Source: Rhizophagus sp. LPA8_4_AMF
Lineage: Eukaryota > Glomeromycota > Glomeromycetes > Glomerales > Glomeraceae
NCBI GenBank assembly: GCA_021464525.1
Contig: JADRCO010000181.1
Location: 1-45,269 of the forward strand
Reading direction: 5' to 3'
DNA length: 45,269 nucleotides
The notes beneath the pieces were generated by a model. The model did no database searches, was not told where the DNA came from, and saw nothing but the letters and a program-made list of their open reading frames with translations. The position numbers and the translations under genes are program-made. Every line of letters starts with the position of its first letter. The stretch's first letter is position 1. Below, piece after piece: positions 22,557-32,590 of the stretch.

Positions 22557-22812
22557 ATCTACAAAATTTTAAATAATAAAATATGAAAGATTTAACTAAA
22601 TTTTCTGAAATTTCATAAAAAAAAGTGTCACCTCAGTGTGATTTATAATAATAAATTAAATAAGCAATTATTAGCACGCCTACGTGATGAATTCTACGTC
22701 ATAAGCGACTTATGAGTTATGACGCGTCATTTGTGTCATACTGTATGTTTAATTACTGAATAATGAAAAAAAAATTTTGGTTATTCTTTTTCGTACAGGA
22801 AAAAAAAAAATA
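22557..22812. promoter_or_regulatory. Promoter region with CRE-like sites
   Basis: The 256-bp gap upstream of the DUF7918-like gene contains CTACGTCA (about 22694-22701) and the palindrome TGACGCGTCA (22720-22729), both resembling ATF/CREB-family binding sites. They lie within 120 bp of the start codon. Regulation by a bZIP factor is inference. Confidence 0.4.
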
Positions 22813-24378
22813 ATGTATTTTCGTGGATTCGCCATTGAGATACTAGAAGATGGGAAGCAGTTAAGAGAGTACTGTCTTCAGGCAAAGAACACGAAGGTAA
22901 GTGATAATTATCAGCGTTTATAGTTTATTTTTTTAAGTCATATTTAAGTAAAATAAAAGTTTCAATTGTTTCTTTAAGATCATAACTGGGAAATCATATG
23001 TTGTTAACGGTGAAGCAAACGAGCGAAAATATAGGTTAGATTTAATTAATATATATATATATAAAAAAGAAAAAATTGATTTTAATAACTTTTTTTTTAT
23101 ATTTACAGTCCAGTCACAACTTATGCTGTAGTAAAAGAGCCAGGAAAAAAATTTGAAATTAAATACTCAGCAAAGATAGCTAGTGAAGATAATCCAATAA
23201 TCGCAATTATATATGTAGATGGAACGAACGATTATATACATCATGAATTAACTTCACCGTCTCCTCAGATCCTAAACTTTTTTTGGGATTTTTCGAGAAA
23301 TAAAAGATATTATTTCGAGTTTTCCGAAGTTCAATCATCTATATCCTCACCCAACTCATGCATAAGAACAAAACCATTATATGGAGGGATTGGAACCGTT
23401 TCCATATATTTTTATAAAGGATTAAAAGTGCCAAAAAAATTGATGAGCATACCATACTATGCTATAAGTCAATCAAAGATCATTGAACCAAGATTTAGGT
23501 CTGAAATAAATTTTACCACAAAATTTAGTGAAATGGTTGACGCGAATATTTCAACTATTCCTAATGTTGATATGATAAAACAAAGCAACGATCCAATTGC
23601 TGTTTTACATATTCATTATCGTTCCGAATCTTGGTTAAATTTGATTGGAATGCCAATAAGAAATTATGATAATTCTTTAATTGAATGCACGCCAAATAAT
23701 AATTCATTTAAACCAATTCCAACAGTGAATGGAAATGAAATATTACAAAGTGAGCGTGCTAATAATCAATCTGCTACTGCTAAAATGGACATTTCATTGA
23801 TTAGTGGTCGAATTCACCAATTAAATCAATCTCTAAATGAAATAATACAATCTTTTAAAAAAATGAATGATGATATGAATTTAAACAGTAATAACACCAC
23901 ATCTGTGGATGTCATAGAAATTCTAGACAAGGAAGATGATGAAGAAAAAGAAATAAATGAAAAATGTAATAATCGTAATGGGGAAATTTCTAAAAATGAT
24001 GGCGAGTATAATAATAGGGATAAAAGATCCGAAGGATTAAGGGAAAACGGCTTTAAAGTAAGGGAACAACCCAAGAGGAAGAGAAAACAACAAAGAAAAT
24101 TAAGGAAAAGAAAACGACTAGCTATAGCTAACATTCCGGAAGAAAAAGTGATAGAGAAAGAATCGATATCGGAAATCGTTAAAAAAGAAAACCAAGAAAT
24201 TTTGGATCTTGAAGAACCAGCGACAACGAAGACTCCGAAATACAAAGAATATATAAAGCGCGAATATCATACATCCGATTATATAGAGTTTGATGATGAA
24301 CAAGATCAAATTTTAAAACAGAAAACTTATTGTATTGAAAAAATGATAATTGATTTGGAGGAAACTGAAGATGAATGA
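22813..24378 (+). CDS. DUF7918-like nuclear protein (copy 2)
   Basis: Three exons (22813-22896, 22979-23034, 23109-24378) encode 469 residues in phase. The start MYFRGFAIEILEDGKQLREY and TTYAVVKEPGKKFEIKYSA, then AIIYVDG, GGIGTVSIYFYKG and IAVLHIHYRSESWL, define the same fold as copies 1 and 3, probably a beta-sandwich. A predicted helix follows (ISGRIHQLNQSLNEIIQSFK, about 276-295). The tail is disordered and charged: VIEILDKEDDEEKE (from 315) and MIIDLEETEDE (459-469) fit SUMO-interacting motifs, EILDLEEP is a third candidate, and KRKRKQQRKLRKRKR (about 369-384) is a strong nuclear signal. The intron positions serve as the reference for the family here. No enzymatic motif is seen. Function unknown; a nuclear SUMO-reading adaptor is my hypothesis. 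Confidence 0.85.
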
Positions 24379-24753
24379 TCTAATCTGTAGGATATGTAAA
24401 TGCAACTGTAAATAAATAATCTTACATAAAAGTTTGATTTAATCATATAGTATAATCAGTTTATATACAAAGTTTTTAATATTTGAAATATACTCTCATT
24501 AACTCAATTTTTTGGTTTCCATCTTCTTAATATAATTAGTGCATTAATATAAAATTTAGATTGAACCATTTTGGTTATAATAATTTTTGTTCTTTTTTCT
24601 ATATACAATAATATACACATAAACAAATTGATAATTGATTTATTGATAACATTAAAGCAAAGTCAAACCCTTATCAATTCAGCACACTATTGTCGTTAAC
24701 ACTACTGTACTTATAATATCATATTATAATAATATTTTCAATAACTTTCTATA
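24379..24753. terminator. Convergent 3' region
   Basis: 375 bp between two converging stop codons, very AT-rich, with AATAAA-like words near the plus-strand gene's end. No gene. Confidence 0.4.
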
Positions 24754-25917
24754 TTAATCATCACTTTGTAGAATTTCATCTGGAGAAATATTGTTAGCAA
24801 TTTTATGCTTATCTTGTAAAGCAGTAAAAAATAAGAAATAAAATTCTGATGTACGAGAACTAATACCATTATCTAATAAATATCTTTTAAAAACCGGCAT
24901 AAACCGAGATAATAATTTTCCCTCAATTTCATTCCAAGGCTTACCACTTGTTAAGTCTGAAATTGCCGGGTCAAACCTATTTTTTTTATGGTATTTATCC
25001 AACCAATACTAATGAAAAAAAAAAATCTTTAACTATTTATTTTTTCTTTAAAAGAAATCTCATGATTGAAGTCTATCTTACCTTCATTATTTCAAGTTGC
25101 TGTTCTCGAGTTTGAGAACGAGACCAACTTTTTGTGTTTTCTGGAGAATCTGGAGAAGGTTTAGAAGTTTCTTGAACCTTAGATTGATTTTCTAATCGTC
25201 GTTCATGTTGTGAAGTATTCATAATTTTTCCCTTCAATTTAGTATTACTACTATCACTTGAAATCAAACGTTGTGAATTAATATTACGTTGTGAATTAAT
25301 ATTACGTTGTGAATTAAGATTTCGTTGTGAGTTAAGATTTCGTTGTGAATTAGGATTTCGTTGTGAATTAAGATTTCGTTGTGAATTTAATGACGCTGGT
25401 CGTGAATCGTCAAAATCGGGTGAACACGAAGGTAGTGGATCAACATTCGGTGTTGTTAAATCACCAACGGATTCCTCGGAGTTTTTTGATTTTTTATTAA
25501 GATCATTTTGATATCTCAATTCTTTTGAAGATTTACTACTACTACCGGTGATATAAAAATCACAGGATCTCTTGTTCCCAGTAATGGACTGCTGTGATAA
25601 TGAATTATCTTGTGAACTGAGCTTCTTCTTTTGAGGTGTATATGATGTTCGAGGTGTATATGACTTTTTTTGAAAGTTTAAGTTATTTTCTGATTTCTTG
25701 AAAATATTTATATTTGGTATTGTATGATACTTTTGTGCTAAATTTTTATAGAAAAAATATACATAATATACTTATATTAATGATTTTTGATTAAAAAAAT
25801 ATATATATATAAAAAAGAGATAAAATAATAAACATTATGAATACCATGAAATTTATTATTATAATTAATTCTATCTTTTTCTTGATTATTAATCATCGCA
25901 TTGCTTGGATAATTCAT
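24754..25917 (-). CDS. Unassigned protein with NSQRN(L/I) hexapeptide repeats
   Basis: Three exons (25917-25845, 25737-25082, 25008-24754) give 327 residues with matching phases. Exon 1 is Asn-rich (MNYPSNAMINNQEK). Exon 2 is low-complexity and Ser/Lys/Gln-rich and holds seven tandem copies of a hexapeptide NSQRN followed by L, P or I. Exon 3 is ordered: YWLDKYHKKNRFDPAISDL, GKPWNEIEGKLLSRFMPVFK, TSEFYFLFFTALQDKH, ending PDEILQSDD. This looks like a compact helical domain of about 85 residues. I do not recognise it. The disordered Ser/Arg-rich repeat suggests a phospho-regulated, possibly nuclear protein. Neighbours on both sides are DUF7918-like genes in the opposite orientation, but nothing ties their functions. 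Confidence 0.75.
25265..25390. repeat. 18-bp tandem repeat (seven units)
   Basis: Direct repeats of an 18-bp unit resembling TTACGTTGTGAATTAATA / TTTCGTTGTGAATTAAGA lie inside exon 2 of the minus-strand gene and encode the NSQRN(L/I/P) hexapeptides. Sequence drift falls into blocks: the TTACG type at the left, TTTCG at the right. That points to local duplication after divergence. Confidence 0.85.
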
Positions 25918-26752
25918 TATTTATAATTAAGAAAAAAATTTTTTTAAAAAATTTTAAAAATTTTGTAGAATGTATATTTTATCTATTAGAAGGAAGAAAA
26001 AAAAATAAAAAAAAAATAAAATTTTCAGAAAGAGTGCTTTTTCCTGGAAAAAAAAAAAATTTTTTGTATCAAATTTAATTTATATAAACAAATAACAATG
26101 ATCACGTTACGTTCATATGTCAATAATTTATCTAAATTTGTATAAACTAAAACAGCGCGTTGGTTTAATTTTTTCCTGTGCCACAAACGTCCGTTAATAA
26201 TACAGACGGATAATGGTATTGTTTTGATTTCTAAACAAGGAATTCAAGGAGTACAAATAAATTTAACAACGGAGATAATGAAAAAAGAATTTAAATATAC
26301 TCTCATATGAGAAAATCATAAGCTTATGATGGTTGAGTATGATAAACATCACTTCAAAGCCTTATTTTAATAAATAATTTAAATAGAATGATATATCAAA
26401 ATAATTAACTCTAAAATGTACCCGCTCCTCGCCACTTGTCCTGCTGTGTCATATCGCTTATGTAATTTACCGTCATTCCAATGATACAAACAAAACATTA
26501 GCCCTAGGGAGATTGATCGATCAAGCTAAAAAACGCATACCATAATTGGCTATTTCAGAGTCGATACGTCACTAAAGTTCTTTAATGAATTATTTCGTAA
26601 AATAAAATAGATATAGAATGAGAAGTGTGAGCCATGCAGACGTGTATCATAAATATATTGACAAATTTATTACTTATAAGATGTGTAAAATTTAGATAAC
26701 CTCTTTTTTTCGCGTAAAACTTTTCTTATTTGGCCAACTTACAAAAGACAAA
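25918..26752. promoter_or_regulatory. Divergent intergenic/promoter region
   Basis: 835 bp between divergent genes. The only notable word is TACGTCACT (about 26565-26573), a CRE half-site like those before copy 2. Poly-A runs near 25990-26060. No gene. Confidence 0.4.
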
Positions 26753-28329
26753 ATGAAATTTAAACAATATAGTCTTCAAATTCTTTCGGATGGCCTTCCT
26801 TTGGAAGAATGTTGGGAACTTTTGAATGATGATAATCATGAATATCATGAATCTTCAAGCTATGTTCGTGATGAAATAACTCAACTAAAACATGAAAGGT
26901 AACTATACTATTTATTCTTTTTTTTTTTAATAAAAAAAGTATATGATTATTTAATACTTTATTTTGAAATTACGTATATAGTGGAACAATTCATTACGCA
27001 GCGGTTAATGTAAATCATGGAACTCGTTTTTCTGTACGTTTTTCAGCTGAAGACGCGACAAAAGATCAACCGATAAAAGCTTACCTCTCAGTTGATGGAA
27101 ATTGGGATTTTACATATTATCAACTTACTGATGAACAATTTCGTAAAGAAAATGGATTTTGGAACAAGGATAGAAACAAAAAATATTATTTTAAATTTAT
27201 TCCAACAACACGGTCAGCTTCATCACCTGATTCTAAACTCACTAATAACACCATCAATATTGACAATAAAGAACTTAATGATAATAAATTTTCTTTAAAA
27301 AAATCCGGTGGTCTCGGATGCGTTTCAGTATATTTTTATCGTGCTAAATGGGTAAATCATCGTTCTAAAATTCCAAATTTTAATATTAATCAAACATTGA
27401 CTAATAAAGATGTAGGCTTACTTATTGGATTTGATGAAGAATTTCATGAACAAAATTATGATATACAAACTGGTATTGTTAATTTGAAAAGAATTTCTAA
27501 GAACCCCATTGCCGAATTACATATACATTATAGAGATATTTCTTATCTCATAGATCGAGGATTTGTTTTTCCTAATTTGTCTACACCAAAGAGTGATATT
27601 ATTCGTGATGATTACTTTGAAGATATTTTTATTAAAAAGAGGACTGGATTAATTGAATCAGTACAATCAAATATGATCTCTTCTAACTACTATCAAACTG
27701 ATCTAATTGATAAGGATGAAGACAACTTAATTAAGGAAGGGAAATTAGATAAAATGTTTTCGATTGTAAAAAAATCAAATAAGCGATCTTTTCACCTTGA
27801 TGACAAATGTCCATCCAAGAAAAGAGCAAAAGATAATTTCTACATTTTAAATGCAACAATACAAAATGATAATATCTTGGACGACAATTTCAAGGTTGGC
27901 ACCTCACAATCTGTTGTATCGCAATTCAATAATGACGTTACTGAAACCAAGTTAACAAAAAATGCAGATACTGAAGAAAAAAATTTGGAATCGAAGATTT
28001 CAAGCATAAATACCTTACAACAGATGAATAGTTTTTCCAATGTAATTATTATTGAAGATTCTGATGATAATGATACTCCATTATATATCGAGAACAATCC
28101 ATTAATTGTATTGAGCGATAATGATTCTTTTAGTGAAAAGGTTAAAAGCTCCAAACCATTGCAGCAGGATCAGATGATTTGTCTTAGTGAAGATGAAGAG
28201 GTGGTTAGAAATGCTGCACCACATTTACGTAAGAGAAAAGATAAAAATTTGGCACACCGTAATTTTTCTAATAGTAGCAAGTTCAAAGTGTCTAAGCCTG
28301 TTTGTGATGTCATTATTTTATCTGATTAA
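26753..28329 (+). CDS. DUF7918-like nuclear protein (copy 3) with four SIM-like motifs
   Basis: Two exons (26753-26898, 26982-28329) give 497 residues. Family marks are MKFKQYSLQILSDGLPLEE, TIHYAAVNVNHGTRFSVRFS, AYLSVDGNWDFTYYQLTDEQ, GGLGCVSVYFYRAKW and IAELHIHYRDISYL. Unlike copy 2, exon 1 is longer and the first two family exons are not separated by the usual intron. The tail carries four hydrophobic-acidic motifs: VIIIEDSDDND (403-413), LIVLSDNDS (423-431), MICLSEDEE (447-455) and VIILSD as the last six residues (492-497). Each fits the SUMO-interacting consensus of three or four aliphatic residues followed by Ser/acidic residues. A basic stretch PSKKRAK is a possible nuclear signal. Function unknown; multivalent SUMO binding is a sequence-based inference. 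Confidence 0.85.
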
Positions 28330-30064
28330 TCAAGAACAATATTTCATTTTGTGGCTTAAAGTGGCTTTAAGAAGAGTATTGTAAGTTTTACATTACATTT
28401 TTTGGATAAAAGTCAACCACAAATAAATGTGTATATATTGTATATGGTATTATGTAATTTGACTATTTGCATAGATATTTCAGATAATAAATAATATCTT
28501 TAGTTGTAGGCACAATTTACACAGCCTGTTGAATTATTTCAAAAAAAAAATCTTAAAAGCCTTTTTCATTTATAGGAGATTATACAAAAATGATTTAAAT
28601 ATGGTTTATTTTAGATAAAATTACTATGCTTTGCCGCAAAATCCAACGGTTCTTGATTTCTTGTGCCAAAAAGCTTAGACTTGACCGAAGGCTTATTTTT
28701 TCTCGGATTATAATTGGTTCATAGTGATTAATGGCAAATAAATAAGTGACTAATATAAACCATCATCATTTTATACATTTTTCTATAAATTTGTTATTAA
28801 AATTAACTAACTGAAAAACATTACACCATATCTGTTTTTTTTTTTAAAAAAAAATGAGTTATTAAATTTTATATATTATTAAATTATAATTAACAAGTAA
28901 ATTCTCTAGATGATTTATTACTAAAAATATTATGGAAAAAGTATGGACAGCTTCATCAAATACCAGTAATTAGTTTGTTCCTTAATACTTAATTCATCAA
29001 TATAAGATATACGTGCAAATTGTAACTGTGAATTGAGATATACTTACAAATTTACAAATCCACTTTTTTTCCAAAAGCAAGCATTCTCACTATAATAGTT
29101 ATTAATTCCTTCAAAATTTAAACAACGATATAATTTTCTACTCCAAAACACCTATACAGCAAGATATTTTCATTTCACAATGGTTTATATGCAAAAATTT
29201 TTTTAAATCTAAAATATATTTGATGCTAAATGCAAAGCACCAAAGTAAATATAATATTATTATATTCATGGGCTAGTTTCTAGAGAAAGAACTAAAAAAT
29301 GATGTCAGATTTAAATTTTTCTAGAATTATCAAGACAATATCCTAGTTAAAAGATGAAAATTAAATTTTAACCAGAATGATATGATACATCTTATAAAGC
29401 CAAAAGTTAATATAACTTTATATATTTAAAACAAAGTTCATTTTTAATTAAGATACAAAATAACACATATAAATAAGTAATAGAAACTAAATAGGTTATA
29501 TAGTGTTTTTATGAAACATAATATCTCTTTATAATAATAACAGAAAATTGATATTTGGGAAAAGTTCTACAATTGGCTTAAAAAAATTAGATAATTATGA
29601 ATTGGATAATATGAAAGCTCTATATGTAAATAAAAAAACTTGAAATGTTTCATATTAGGATTACCGTAATGAACTCTCAAATACGTACAAAATTTTTACA
29701 ATGGATCTCATGATACAGCAAAATAAAGCATTGATATCAATATATGAAATTTTATAAAAAAATTATTTGCTAAAACTATAAATATAGGAAAAGGCACATA
29801 GAATAAAAGGCGTGAATTCGCTTTTACCAAATTAAAAGGACGAACGATTGGATAATTTTAAGTGATGACAAATTATTGACTATTATTTTATTAATAACTA
29901 ATAATATTCCATATATGGTATACCCATATGGTATAATTGAAAGCAAAAAAAATTAAAACAATGGAATCTATTGAATTATGCATTTATACATTGCTTTATA
30001 AATTTAATTACATTTAAATTTATTTATTATTTTTATTTTATCAACATATTTTTTCTTCTAATAG
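28330..30064. other. Intergenic, no gene seen
   Basis: About 1.7 kb of AT-rich spacer. No open frame above noise and no clear repeat structure. A short direct pair, ATATATGGTATACCCATATGGTATA, lies near 29912-29935. Confidence 0.4.
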
Positions 30065-30067
30065 AAC

Positions 30068-30498
30068 CCTTGAACCCCTCAATATTGTTAGAATTTCAAC
30101 AGCACGAGTGGAGCAAGGCCAATGGACAGGTGTTCTTGAAAAGGAGTTGGATAATTTTGCGAAAGTCTTAGAGAAAATTTATATAAACAAATTTACAAAA
30201 TTTGAAAGTTTATTTAATTATACTTGTACTCCAACTACTATTCATTTTAATTCACTTAATCCTTATTCCCCATCAACTATCCGTTCTGAGTTTAAAAATG
30301 TTGAAAATGTGGACAAAATGGGCATAATAAACGAACATACTGTTTTTACATGATTTTCCGTAAGATAAAATAGAAGAATATGATGAGAAACGAGTTAAAT
30401 ATAAAGAAGAACAGATTAAATACGAAGAAAGAACTAAACTCCAAAATGCACTCTTCGAACTGCGAAAAGAGAAAAGCGAAGAAGGTAGTAGTGAATAA
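30068..30498 (+). pseudogene. Gene fragment, unassigned
   Basis: After a plausible acceptor (CTTCTAATAG, ending about 30064) a frame reads LEPLNIVRISTARVEQGQW, then TGVLEKELDNFAKVLEKIYI, and continues to a stop near 30353. About 20 bp later a second, differently phased frame reads EEYDEKRVKYKEEQIKYEER and ends EKSEEGSSE at 30498: a charged helical tail. The composition is clearly protein-like, but I found no good start exon upstream and no clean splice joining the two parts. It is either the 3' part of a gene whose first exon I missed, or a decaying copy. Family not recognised. Confidence 0.4.
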
Positions 30499-31527
30499 AT
30501 AAGATGTATTCTTCAATGCACCAGCGGATTTAATAATATAATTTGTTAAATTAATAAGCATATAGTCACATTTGTTGCTTTTTTTGAATTAAATTTATAT
30601 GATCAATGACAATTAAATAGTACCATAGTATCAGATAAAGAAATAGTGATCTTGCAATTATGCCTAACCATGGAATAATAATACTGTTATATTATAATAT
30701 ATTAATAGAATAATTATAGACTCTTTGATGAAGAGCTGAAGTGCTTATTTTTGCGAAGTCGAGACCTCACGTTTTGCTTTACAGCAACTCGTTCATAAAA
30801 TATCATTCAAAAAAGAGGCCGAAAACTGCTGGTTCAAGATTCTATTAAAATGTTCGCTGATTACCAATACAGTTTATAAGATTATTCTACCATATAAACA
30901 TAATTTTTTTCGTTCATGACCTTGATATTTAATCATATGACTAGATAGAATAACCAGATTGATAAATATTGTGCTATAGGAGAACATGGTTATTATTTAG
31001 AAATATACGATTTAAAAAAAAATTTATCGCTTATATCTCTTCAACCCATTTGTAGCGCATGTAGAAAAATCACGAGGCATCAGAATTTAGCAATTTAAAG
31101 CAACCAGAAGATCAGAGTAAAAGAGTAAAATATAGTTTACTTGATAACTTATAGAGCCCTATAAAAGGGTCAAGAATTAAAAACCAAAGAGCATGCGGGT
31201 TACAAATGGCCTAAACTCGCTTAAAAAATATAGACAATTATAATTTAACGCGCCACAAGAATATGTAGTAATTTTCGCGTATTTTATTAATATTAGTTCA
31301 TGTAATAGCTATATACTGTAAATAATAGGAATTTAAGATGCTACTATATTGAATGAAATATCATGTGTATTTCTTATCTAAAATAAATATCTTTATATTA
31401 AAAATTTAACAGTATTAGGCGATACAATATAAATAAATTGGGTTTTCATATCCCGGTCACATTTGATAATTTTTAGATTGACCAATAAAAATATTAACAT
31501 CTAACATCACATGACGAATATAAAAAC
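30499..31527. other. Intergenic with weak coding-like shreds
   Basis: About 1 kb. A few in-frame shreds (for example LISLQPICSACRKITRHQNL near 31030-31090) look protein-like but are too short and broken to assign. Confidence 0.35.
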
Positions 31528-31625
31528 CAATATTGGCACTTGGCTGTTTGGCTCAGGGTTGGCCATTTGGCTGTTTGGCCAGTTTGGCCGGCCAAACTGG
31601 CCAAAAAATCTTTGACCGTGGCCAA
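31528..31625. repeat. Foldback element with 32-bp perfect palindrome
   Basis: The outer arms begin CAATATTGGCACTTGGC and end with the near-complement GGCCAAATGTCAATACTG. Inside lies a perfect 32-bp palindrome at 31574-31605 centred on GGCC|GGCC, flanked by further TTTGGC / GCCAAA words. MITE-like, non-coding, GC-richer than its surroundings. Confidence 0.75.
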
Positions 31626-31675
31626 ATGTCAATACTGAATATTGATATTATAATTATTTAGAAGTAGCAAGTAGC

Positions 31676-32064
31676 ACATCGACGTACTGTATATTGATTC
31701 AATTATCCTACTAAAACGATCAGATGATACAGCAGAGAATGTGAAGATGATGCATATAATCAGGGTGAGGGAATGTAACGAAGATTTAGATGATGAGCCT
31801 GGTAATATGGACGATCCTATTCGTTTCCAAAAATTTTCGTTAATGATTTATGAACTTGCACATCTTGAAGTTGTAATACCATATTATTCAGCTGGTATTT
31901 ACCTAGATGTTTGTATTAAATATGGAGACTTGGATGTCAACAGAACGGCAAAAGATGAGCATCCACGTTGCAATGGTTTGGTTGTGGTGACAATACCATT
32001 TCAAAAAGACGACAGGGTGGTAAAAATAAGGGAAAGCGTACAAAAATTTAAATTTTCATTTTGA
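31676..32064 (+). pseudogene. Open reading frame without a clear start, unassigned
   Basis: An open frame runs from just after a TAG at about 31671-31675 to a stop at 32064. It reads IDVLYIDSIILLKRSDD, then HIIRVRECNEDLDDEPGN, FQKFSLMIYELAHLEVVIP, YYSAGIYLDVCIKYGD, and ends ESVQKFKFSF. The first ATG (31747) is well inside the coding-like part, so the 5' end is probably missing. It begins about 50 bp after the palindromic element at 31528-31625, which may have cut the gene. The 105-residue ATG version could still be expressed. Family not recognised. Confidence 0.4.
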
Positions 32065-32590
32065 ATTTGTCAATTTTACTATTTACAAATATATATGTGG
32101 TTTAAACATTTTTAATAAAATGTATATGATGAATTTTAAGTACATAAAAAATTTTGGCCAATAAAAATACGTAAAGTTTTTTTTTAAAAAAAAAATGAAA
32201 AAGTCATACAATCTAATCTAAAATATGAAAATCAACACTTTTATTTTGAATATTTCATCGTATGTATTTATGATAACGTTTATATAGAAATTAATACTTA
32301 TTAAATAAAATAAATAATTTGTATTTATATATTGACTAATAAAACTCTTCATAATATATTTATAGATTTTTTGAAGTTTATTACATTTTTTTAATAAATA
32401 AATAAGTAAATATAAATAAATAAATATATTGATACATAGATAGAATAGATAAATAAAAAATAAATAATAGACAAAAAAAATACATGATACATAATTCAAA
32501 TATATTACATAGGGACGAAAATTAGTATAAGCAGAAATAACACTTTACTGATTATATAAATATTCTAGAACAGTTCCTACATATACTAGT
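32065..32590. other. Intergenic, highly AT-rich
   Basis: About 525 bp downstream of two converging frames, with AAATAAATAAATA-type simple repeats at 32394-32465. A long minus-strand frame here is an artefact of that low complexity. Confidence 0.5.

Noticed and set aside
27840-28154. 104-codon minus-strand frame
   Set aside because: Shadow of the DUF7918-like copy 3 tail on the other strand; hydrophobic runs are the complement of Lys/Asn/Asp codons.
32218-32499. 93-codon minus-strand open frame rich in Tyr, Ile and Phe
   Set aside because: It is produced by AAATAAATAAATA-type simple repeats read in one frame; the composition is not protein-like and there is no domain or splice support.
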